This document shows, in pieces, positions 53,432 through 61,667 of a stretch of 64,000 bases of DNA (positions are counted from its first letter, which is position 1; each line of letters begins with the position of its first letter). A model generated the notes under the pieces. It was not told the origin of the DNA and searched no databases. It was given only the letters and a program-made list of their open reading frames with translations. The translations under genes and the position numbers were made by a program. This DNA comes from Phycisphaerae bacterium. Its GTDB lineage: Bacteria; Planctomycetota; Phycisphaerae; UBA1845; PWPN01. Location: contig JAAYDF010000037.1 of assembly GCA_012729395.1 (NCBI GenBank), positions 1 to 64,000 of the forward strand. The letters run 5' to 3'.

Positions 53432-54370
53432 TTACGCCCGAGCCTTTCCCATTTTGGCTCCCTCGGGCGGTGGCTCGGGGCCCTTGGTTTCGGCGGCCAG
53501 GGCGATCAGGCCGTCGCAGAGTTTCACCGCCTCGGAGGCGTAGGTGTCGATCCGGTTGCGGAACAGGGCGAACGCCGCCAGGGCGGGGATGGCGATCAAG
53601 AGGCCCCAGAAGGTGGTCACCAGGGCAACGGCGATATCGCCGGCCAGCTTATCCGCCTCGGGCATACCGCCGCCGGCCGCGAAGATGCGGCTGAATGCCT
53701 GGATCATACCGACCACGGTGCCGAAGAGCCCGATCATCGGACTGATCTGCCCGATGATGTTGAGGTACTCGACCCTGCGGAGGAGTTTCATGGCTCGTTC
53801 CTCGACGGCCTCCTCGATGGCGGCCCTGGCGGCCTCGCGTCCGGCGGACAGTCGCGACATGCCCGCATGGGTTGCCTGCCCGATCATGCTCTCGTCCTGG
53901 CGGGCGAGTTCCGCGACGCGTTGGAGTTGGCCCTGCCGGCCGGCGGCGGTCAGCAACTGGGCCAGCCGGACCGGGGTCTGTGTTCCGCGGCGAATGGTCA
54001 GCAGGTAGTGTATCGCCAGCGCGACCGTGACCACCGAGAGTGGGATGAGGATGCACCAAGTGATCCACCCGCCGTCGGCCACGAAACGCTGAAGGACGGA
54101 GACGGAGGGCAGGCCTTCGGCGGCGAGTATCGGGGAGTGGCGGTTCGAGGCGGCGATGATGTCAGCATGCGTATGCGTGGCCGACACTCCGATCAAAGCT
54201 GAGGCTCCCAACAGAGCCGGCGCTCTTAGCAGAGCGGTGGCCGCCTGCCCTTGAGGTCGCGCAGCGATGTGAAGGGTGGGGAAGCGGTTCTTCCCGGCCG
54301 GTGTCGCCGGTCCCTGAGGGTCGCGGCCTGGCTTGACGTTCTCGCACATAGTCTTGGAGCGGTCGTGCAT
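53432..54370 (-). CDS. ExbB/TolQ/MotA-family proton-channel protein
   Basis: About 312 residues from ATG 54370 (start tentative, weak ribosome-binding site). Three membrane segments in the ExbB pattern: WITWCILIPLSVVTVALAIH, the conserved QISPMIGLFGTVVGMIQAF with the GTVxGM signature, and ALVTTFWGLLIAIPALAAFALF. An extra hydrophobic stretch (ATALLRAPALLGASALIGVSA) near residues 40-60 ends in a possible cleavage site (THAD), and the ~25 residues before it are encoded by a degenerate family B repeat. ExbB pentamers with ExbD use the proton gradient to power TonB- or TolA-like partners. The operon places it behind a VWA protein and a TPR protein, not TonB. Confidence 0.9.
   Translation of the reverse strand: MHDRSKTMCENVKPGRDPQGPATPAGKNRFPTLHIAARPQGQAATALLRAPALLGASALIGVSATHTHADIIAASNRHSPILAAEGLPSVSVLQRFVADGGWITWCILIPLSVVTVALAIHYLLTIRRGTQTPVRLAQLLTAAGRQGQLQRVAELARQDESMIGQATHAGMSRLSAGREAARAAIEEAVEERAMKLLRRVEYLNIIGQISPMIGLFGTVVGMIQAFSRIFAAGGGMPEADKLAGDIAVALVTTFWGLLIAIPALAAFALFRNRIDTYASEAVKLCDGLIALAAETKGPEPPPEGAKMGKARA
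54254..54328. repeat. Degenerate family B repeat inside the exbB-like gene
   Basis: Segments TTGAGGTCGCGCAGCGATGT and GAAGCGGTTCTTC plus GAGGGTCGCGGCC match parts of 15305-15404 and other B copies in changed order. It encodes residues ~15-40 of the predicted exbB product. Confidence 0.55.
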
Positions 54371-54400
54371 GTTGCTTCTCGCTTGTCGAGGACCCGGGCA

Positions 54401-54521
54401 GGGGCAAAATGGGGACAGGCACCGCCCGATCACGGTCGCAGAGACCCTCGACTTCGCTCGCATCCGAAGATGCTTTGTTCACCAAGCATCGCTGGGGCGG
54501 AGCCAGTCCCCATTTCGCCCC
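54401..54521. repeat. Inverted repeat, GGGGACAGG type (family A-like)
   Basis: Arms GGGGCAAAATGGGGACAGGC (54401-54420) and its inverse (54502-54521) continue to 23 bp with three mismatches around a 75-nt loop. It fills the spacer between the TPR gene and the exbB-like gene. The AAAATGGxGxCAGG layout resembles the family A ends. Confidence 0.75.
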
Positions 54522-54552
54522 GATGCCGCCAGCCTCGCATACGCCGCCGGGG

Positions 54553-55773
54553 TTACGGTTCCACCCGCTGGATGGCTTCGCGTGCCTGCCCGGCCCAAGT
54601 CGCTCGTGGGTACTCGCGCAGGAGTTCCTCCCACAGGCCCCGTGCCTGGTCGGCTTGCCCGGCTTCCCGGCAGAGCGTGCCGGCATGATACAGGCACTCC
54701 GCGGCCAAGTCGTGCCGGGGAAAGTGGATCACGACCCGCATGAAGGCCAGTCCCGCCCGGCGAGCCTCGCGTAGACCATCCGAACCCGTCAGGCCGGCCA
54801 TTTTGCCCTGGTGTGCCCGGCCGAGCCAGTAGTACAGCTCGGGCAGATGGGTGCGGCCGGCCGACCGCAACGCCTCGGCGGCGCGCTCGGCGGCGCTATC
54901 AAACTGCCCGGCGGTCACCCGCTCGGTCACCTCGCGGATCGCGTCGGTTTCGGCTGCGTGGTTCGTAGGTATGTGGGGCGTGGGTAACGCGTCGCCACTT
55001 GCCGTCGGCGTCTGGCTAGGCCAGGTTGCGCGCCATTGAGTCAGAGACGCACCGACGAGGCTGTGTTCGTAACGGCGGATGGCCGCGTCTACGGCGGACC
55101 TTGCCGCCGGCAGAAAGGTCGAACCGGCGGCCGGCATGTTCACCGGCCGGAGCGAGTCCACCACCGCGGGCATGCGCTCGATGACTTGCAGATAAGTTTG
55201 CACCGCTCGGTCAAATTGCCCCTGGGCGTCGTGCACCCCAACGAGCCGGCACTGTACGAGCAGGCGGCGGTCCAGTTGGCCCGGCTCCGCGTTGTCGGTG
55301 GGCAGGTCGGCCAAAGCTTGCTCGTATGACTCCTCCGCCTGGCGCCAGCGGTTCTGGCGGCGGTGTTGCTCTGCTTGGTTGAAGAGCGGCCATTCGGCGA
55401 TCTCCAAGAAGGCGATCTCGTCGATCGGTCGGGTGATGACGCGGTCGGGCGTGCGGTGGTAGTGGAGTTGGCCGTCCTTGAGTTCGACGATGCGGACAGC
55501 GGTGGCGGGGGGGCGATTGTGCGGCTCCACCACGTCGGCATGCGTGAGGGCGGGCAGCAGGAGCGTGAGAAGCACGGTAACCTGCGCGAGCTGACCCAAG
55601 CGGGACAAGAGGTTGTGGGCTCCAGTTCGCGCGGTTCCCTGACCGGGACCTGTGGTTGCCCTACGCACAGGCACCGCGCGGGCTGAAGCCCGCGGCTCGT
55701 TGGCTTGCGATTCGTTGGCCTGCGGCAATACCGAAGAGAGCCGTGGCTTGGGTCGTGGCTGCATCCCCTTCAT
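54553..55773 (-). CDS. Exported TPR protein of the Exb cluster (YbgF/CpoB-like position)
   Basis: 406 residues; the ATG overlaps the stop of the VWA gene (ATGA). A long basic N-terminal extension (about 55 residues, part of it encoded by a GCGGGCTGAAGCCC repeat) precedes a signal-like helix (LAQVTVLLTLLLPALTHAD). The mature part has TPR units: EQHRRQNRWRQAEESYEQAL, AQGQFDRAVQTYLQVIERM, and a C-terminal pair ECLYHAGTLCREAGQADQAR and LWEELLREYPRATWAG, the last like CpoB/YbgF. In E. coli CpoB sits beside the Tol system and links it to peptidoglycan synthesis; a comparable adaptor role is inferred. Confidence 0.8.
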   Translation of the reverse strand: MKGMQPRPKPRLSSVLPQANESQANEPRASARAVPVRRATTGPGQGTARTGAHNLLSRLGQLAQVTVLLTLLLPALTHADVVEPHNRPPATAVRIVELKDGQLHYHRTPDRVITRPIDEIAFLEIAEWPLFNQAEQHRRQNRWRQAEESYEQALADLPTDNAEPGQLDRRLLVQCRLVGVHDAQGQFDRAVQTYLQVIERMPAVVDSLRPVNMPAAGSTFLPAARSAVDAAIRRYEHSLVGASLTQWRATWPSQTPTASGDALPTPHIPTNHAAETDAIREVTERVTAGQFDSAAERAAEALRSAGRTHLPELYYWLGRAHQGKMAGLTGSDGLREARRAGLAFMRVVIHFPRHDLAAECLYHAGTLCREAGQADQARGLWEELLREYPRATWAGQAREAIQRVEP

Positions 55774-56747
55774 CGTTGCGTCTCCACGGAGCGGAAGTTG
55801 CCGCCGTGGTTGCGGGCGATTCGTTCCAGCAGGGCCCGCGAGCGTGGCGACGGCTCGAATCCGATGACGGTGATGGCCACGGACCGATCCGCGTTCAACT
55901 GGTCGAGTGTGCGTTCGAGTTCGCTCTCGACGTCGGTGTAGTCGCCGTCGGAGAGGAAGTAGATCAGTTCGGGCCGGACGGCGAATGCCCGCTTCATCGC
56001 CTCAACGGGGTCGGCCTTGCCGGGCTTGGGGATGCGGTCGATGGTTGCAAGAAATGCCTCGGCCTCTTGGACGTATCGGTTCACGGCCGGCACCAAGCGG
56101 CGGGACCCCAGTTCGTCGATTTGTCGCGAGCGGGTCAGCACGATGTGGAACTTCTGGGTTGGGATGAGCCCCCGCACCGACTGTCGCATTTCGCGGATGA
56201 TGTCATCCGTGTAGATCCACAGCGAGGCCGAGACATCGACGACGTAGACCACTTTGTAGGCGTTACCGGTTTGCCCGAAGAAGACGCTGGCGGGCCCGAC
56301 CGTCCCTGCGCCGGTGGTGGTCATGGAGGGTGTGGCATCGAGCATCGAGGCCACCGGCGGGCTGGCCACCTGGTCGAGCGTGACGGCGGGTAGGGGGATG
56401 TCCGCCAGACGCGGGCGTTCGAGGGTGGGTGTGGCGGACTGTTGGGCGAGCTTGAGATGCGGCGATGCGGCGGGGGCATGCGGATCGGCGGGTGCCGCCA
56501 GTCGGGCTTCGGGGATGATGACCCGGCGAGCCTGGACCTCCTCCCGCAGGATGACCCCCCAGAAGGCGAGAAGGATACTCAGGTGGACGGCTACCGAGAC
56601 GCACCAGGCGAAGGCTCGCGATCGGACCGCCCGTCCCAGGCGGGAGGGAGCCACGAGGCAACAGGGTTGTGCGGGCGACGTGGACAAGGCTGGCAACATC
56701 CAAAGCAGGCGATACCGCCGAGGCGGCCGGGTCTTCCTCGCTGGCAT
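55770..56747 (-). CDS. VWA-domain protein with TonB/TolA-like membrane anchor
   Basis: 325 residues from ATG 56747, consistent with the promoter at 56779-56807. A basic cytoplasmic start (~45 residues) is followed by one membrane helix, AFAWCVSVAVHLSILLAFWG, containing Ser51-x3-His55, the same S-x3-H spacing that TonB and TolA use to engage ExbB/ExbD or TolQ/TolR. Then a Pro/Ala-rich stretch (residues ~70-150) and a von Willebrand A domain from about 165 with the MIDAS motif DVSAS (in YVVDVSASLW) and FLSDGDYTD. TonB_C is absent. First gene of the Exb cluster; the next gene overlaps by 4 nt. It probably replaces TonB/TolA as the energised arm, with the VWA domain binding a partner through a metal ion. 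Confidence 0.82.
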   Translation of the reverse strand: MPARKTRPPRRYRLLWMLPALSTSPAQPCCLVAPSRLGRAVRSRAFAWCVSVAVHLSILLAFWGVILREEVQARRVIIPEARLAAPADPHAPAASPHLKLAQQSATPTLERPRLADIPLPAVTLDQVASPPVASMLDATPSMTTTGAGTVGPASVFFGQTGNAYKVVYVVDVSASLWIYTDDIIREMRQSVRGLIPTQKFHIVLTRSRQIDELGSRRLVPAVNRYVQEAEAFLATIDRIPKPGKADPVEAMKRAFAVRPELIYFLSDGDYTDVESELERTLDQLNADRSVAITVIGFEPSPRSRALLERIARNHGGNFRSVETQR

Positions 56748-56778
56748 TTCGCATCCGACTGGGTTCGCTGAAGATACG

Positions 56779-56807
56779 AGTTTATGCAGCCCGGTGCGGG
56801 TCGTCAA
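56779..56807 (-). promoter_or_regulatory. Sigma-70 promoter of the VWA-Exb cluster
   Basis: Minus strand TTGACG (56807-56802), 17-base spacer, TAAACT (56784-56779). Start of transcription near 56772, about 25 nt before ATG 56747. It also argues against an in-frame start at 56807. Confidence 0.55.
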
Positions 56808-56882
56808 ATGGTGTGTACCGTGCGGGGAACTTGTGGTACGGTAATGGGGGTGCGGGGTGTGAAGGTGGTTGGGAATGTTGTT

Positions 56883-58082
56883 ATGAGACGCGGAACACGT
56901 GTGTTAGTGGCCTGTGCGGTCGGTCTGATGTTGGCCTGGGCGCCGATGGCCGGCGTTCGGGCTCAGTCGCCGTCGTTGGGTGATTCGGGCGAAGCGTCGA
57001 CGTTTGTGCCGGCCGAGCGGCTGGCGGACCCGGCGGGGCGGGCGGATGAGTTGGCCGTTCAGCGTCGCGAGCTGGAGGCGGTATCGGCCCAGGCGGCGGC
57101 GGGGTTGGAGCGTGCCCAGGCTCAGTTGGCTCTGGCGAATTGGATTCTGGCGGTGCCGACGGCCTGTGCGGCGACTCGGTCGCTGCTGGGGTTGGAGTTG
57201 CCGTCGGATGCCAAGACGCTGGCGGATGCGGGCCAGGAGGCGCAACGGCTGATCGAGCAGGTTCGCGAAGCGATGGAGGTTGCCAAGAGCGAATCGGATG
57301 CCGTGTCGGCGGGGCCCGATGGCGAGGAGGCGGCCACGGCTCGTCGGCGGTTGGAGACAGCTCTGGAGAACCTGGAGCCTCTCGCGGCGCTCTTCGCGAC
57401 GGCGGCGGAGGCCGACGAGGATGGTGGGCGGGCGATGTGGAGCCGGGCGGCACGAGGGTTGGCCGTGCTGCGTGAAGCCGCAGACGCGGAGCTGGCCTCT
57501 TGCGCCATGCTCTGGCAGGCGTACGCGTGGTTGGAGGCCGGCCGGCAGGATCGGGCCCGTGCCCTGCTGCCCAGGCCGTTGCGTCAGCCGGACACCACCG
57601 CCTACGGGTTCATGAGCAGGCTCCTTGGCTGTCGCATGCTCGGCGATGAGGGGCAGTACACGGCGGCGTCCGCTCTGGCCATTCGCGTGCGGGCCGCGTG
57701 TGCCGGGTGGTTCCAGCATGAGTCGGCCATGCAGATCGGTGCCCGGCAAAGGCTGGCGGCCCTGCTGCAGATCAGCCTGGGCCAGCAATGGTTGCGGCAA
57801 CTGCGCGAGTCCGACCAGCCGGCTCGCGTCGCTCAGCTCGAGAAGATCCTCGGGGACGTGCGGGGGTCCCTGTTTGCCGAGTCGTCGCTGCAGATCCATC
57901 GGCTGTCGCACACCGTGCCGCTGATGGTGCAACCGCCGGCGCTCAAGCCGCGCGTCGAGTCGCTCATTCCCCGGCGTGAGCCGGTCACGCCCCCGGCCAC
58001 CGCCCCCACGAGCGAGCCTGCCGACGTCCCGGCACCGGCGGATGAGCCGGCCGCAACGTCCGTGCCCGCCAACGGGACGTGA
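56883..58082 (+). CDS. Exported helical protein divergent from the Exb cluster
   Basis: 399 residues from ATG 56883. Signal peptide MRRGTRVLVACAVGLMLAW... ending AGVRAQS. The mature part is Ala/Leu/Arg/Glu-rich and helical throughout (AVQRRELEAVSAQAAAGLER; RRRLETALENLEPLAALFAT), TPR- or coiled-coil-like, with a C-terminal Pro/Ala/Thr tail (EPVTPPATAPTSEPADVPAP). No family is recognised. It shares the 135-nt promoter region with the VWA gene, so co-regulation with the Exb cluster is possible and it may be another periplasmic component. Confidence 0.7.
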   Translation: MRRGTRVLVACAVGLMLAWAPMAGVRAQSPSLGDSGEASTFVPAERLADPAGRADELAVQRRELEAVSAQAAAGLERAQAQLALANWILAVPTACAATRSLLGLELPSDAKTLADAGQEAQRLIEQVREAMEVAKSESDAVSAGPDGEEAATARRRLETALENLEPLAALFATAAEADEDGGRAMWSRAARGLAVLREAADAELASCAMLWQAYAWLEAGRQDRARALLPRPLRQPDTTAYGFMSRLLGCRMLGDEGQYTAASALAIRVRAACAGWFQHESAMQIGARQRLAALLQISLGQQWLRQLRESDQPARVAQLEKILGDVRGSLFAESSLQIHRLSHTVPLMVQPPALKPRVESLIPRREPVTPPATAPTSEPADVPAPADEPAATSVPANGT

Positions 58083-58136
58083 TGGTCTCCGACCGGCCGT
58101 TTGACGCTGCCCTGGTGCTTGGTCTAACATGACTGT

Positions 58137-58331
58137 ATGAAGACGCTCAGCATCACTGTCCCGGATGCATTGGCGGACCGCCTGGAGCAATTTGTCCGTG
58201 ATGGGTGGGTCGCTGATTCCGAGCAGGCGGTTGTGGAGGCGCTGCGTCGATTTCTCGATTCACATCGCCCGGAACTGATCGAACGTCAGGTTCTCGAAGA
58301 TCTTGACTGGGGCCTGCATGGCCGGGATTGA
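58137..58331 (+). CDS. Antitoxin, ribbon-helix-helix type
   Basis: 64 residues: MKTLSITVPDALADRLEQFV starts with the alternating beta strand and helix of a CopG/ParD-type DNA-binding domain, then EALRRFLDSHRPELIERQVL. The gene overlaps the PIN-domain gene by 14 nt, the standard antitoxin-first order. It should bind its own promoter and the toxin. Confidence 0.8.
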   Translation: MKTLSITVPDALADRLEQFVRDGWVADSEQAVVEALRRFLDSHRPELIERQVLEDLDWGLHGRD

Positions 58332-58839
58332 CCCATCGTTGACCGTGACCGACGCGGGGCCGATCATACATCTCGATGAACTCGATTGCCTGGATTTGCT
58401 GAGTGACTTCGGAGAGCTTCTTATACCCATCGAAGTGTGGGATGAAGTAGTCCGCCATCGGGTGTGTTTGGGCGCGGATAGAATAGCCGGCCTTGGCGGT
58501 TGCGTGGTAAGAAATCCCGGGGTTCCTTCGCCGAGACTGCGGGCCCTGGTCGGTTCGCTCCGGCTCGACCGAGGGGAGGCGGCGGCACTAGCGCTGATGG
58601 AGTTGCGCGGTGCGCCATTGTTCCTCTGCGATGACGCGGCTGCACGCCTGGCGGCAGAATCGTTGGGATTCCCGGTGCACGGGACGATCGGTGTCCTGAT
58701 CCGATCGATCCGCCGAGGCATGCGTTCACGCGAGCAGGTGCTCGATATCCTGCGGCGTTTGCCGCATGACTCCACATTGCATGTTTCCCGGGAACTTCTT
58801 GCGACGGTCATCACCAGGATTGAGCAGGAGTCGAAGTAG
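58318..58839 (+). CDS. PIN-domain toxin (DUF3368 type)
   Basis: 173 residues from ATG 58318, inside the antitoxin gene's last codons. PIN acidic residues are visible: Asp in TVTDAGPIIHL, Glu in IPIEVWDEVV, the LDRGEAAALAL segment and the Asp pair in LFLCDDAAARLAAESLGFPV, followed by the DUF3368-typical HGTIGVLIRSIRRG. PIN toxins are Mg2+-dependent ribonucleases, usually cutting tRNA or mRNA; the target here is unknown. Confidence 0.85.
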   Translation: MAGIDPSLTVTDAGPIIHLDELDCLDLLSDFGELLIPIEVWDEVVRHRVCLGADRIAGLGGCVVRNPGVPSPRLRALVGSLRLDRGEAAALALMELRGAPLFLCDDAAARLAAESLGFPVHGTIGVLIRSIRRGMRSREQVLDILRRLPHDSTLHVSRELLATVITRIEQESK

Positions 58840-58895
58840 ACGGCAGCGACGGAAAGCTCTTGCTTTCCGACGCCGTGCGACGGAGCACAAGTCAG

Positions 58896-59372
58896 ATGCC
58901 GGAACAGGTGAGAACATGGGGGTATGGGTTTCGTATCGGTCTTCTTTGCCTCACGGCCGGACTGCTTGGAGGCTTGGTTGTTGGCAGACATTGGGATCGC
59001 CTGTTTGCCTCCGGAGGCGGCTTCGGGCAGGCATCGCCGGATGGAAGGCACGCGTTGTCGGTTTGCGGAAACGAGCGGCAGGTCACCATCGCTCTGAAGA
59101 GCGTTTTAGAATCCGATGAGATATCCCTCTCTTACCCGCACAGCGCGGACGATCTGTACCTCAGGGGGCGTGGCAACAAAGTCACATGGTCGGACGATTC
59201 CTCAGCGGTTGAGGCGACCTGGTCGGACATCGTTGCTGGGCAGAAGTGCCGCATGTGGTTCAGAGCCGTTCGGGGCCACGAGTGGCGGCTGAAGCGAGTC
59301 CCCCTTGCCAGAGACGGCATCACCCCTCTGGAGCCGCGGCTGGAGACCCTGGATACGCAGGCGAGCAGGTGA
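58896..59372 (+). CDS. Membrane-anchored hypothetical protein, 158 residues
   Basis: ATG 58896 is preferred (CGGAG nine bases upstream); an earlier in-frame start at 58860 exists. One N-terminal membrane helix (IGLLCLTAGLLGGLVVG), then an outside domain of about 125 residues with GNERQVTIALKSVLESDEI and NKVTWSDDSSAVEATWSD, a beta-rich pattern resembling phage or bacterial surface 'W-S-D-D' repeats. No family assigned. It sits alone between the toxin-antitoxin pair and the convergent glnS. Confidence 0.65.
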   Translation: MPEQVRTWGYGFRIGLLCLTAGLLGGLVVGRHWDRLFASGGGFGQASPDGRHALSVCGNERQVTIALKSVLESDEISLSYPHSADDLYLRGRGNKVTWSDDSSAVEATWSDIVAGQKCRMWFRAVRGHEWRLKRVPLARDGITPLEPRLETLDTQASR

Positions 59373-59524
59373 TTTGTGGCAGGTAGGGTGACATGCCCGC
59401 CACAGGCGAAGAAGGATCCTTCCCTCCGCCTCACCGATTTTGCTTTGTCTTCATTGCTTGGTCGGCCTGCTTGACGGCATCGACACCTTGCCGGGTACGA
59501 TCATGGTCTCCTGTTTGCCGCGGA

Positions 59525-61270
<1,746 letters not shown>

Positions 61271-61489
61271 GGTCGTTCCTTTACGCTGTGAGGGTCGCGA
61301 GGTCCACCCGGCTCGCCGACCCAAAGCGGGGCATTATACCGTAATCCGCCCGTTTGCACCGCCACCCGCCGATTCCGTCGCTGAAACGGGCTATGGCCGC
61401 GATATGGCCGGTTGTCCTCATGTGTGGAATTCCAGCACATCAAGACGATCTCTCGGCCTGCTGCATTGGCTAGCCGCAGCCGGTGGCCT

Positions 61490-61518
61490 TGTTGCCCGTA
61501 TGCCCGTGGAGTATACTG
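61490..61518 (+). promoter_or_regulatory. Possible promoter of the dockerin gene
   Basis: TTGTTG (61490-61495), 17-base spacer, TATACT (61513-61518). Good -10, weak -35; leader of about 145 nt. The spacer 61271-61667 holds no gene. Confidence 0.4.
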
Positions 61519-61667
61519 AAGGCGAGTCGATGGAGAACGTGCGATCGATCACAACGCAGCGTAGAAGGGGCGGCCCGCGGTTCCGGGTTGCCGGGTCGTG
61601 GCGACGCGGTGCGGGACAGCGGAGCGGACGCTCATTTGCAGTTACTTGCAGGGGAAGGAGGCTTTCC

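Noticed and set aside
50988-56747. Zorya-type anti-phage defence (proton-channel genes)
   Set aside because: ExbB lacks the long cytoplasmic tail of ZorA, ExbD lacks an OmpA domain, and there is no helicase or nuclease gene.
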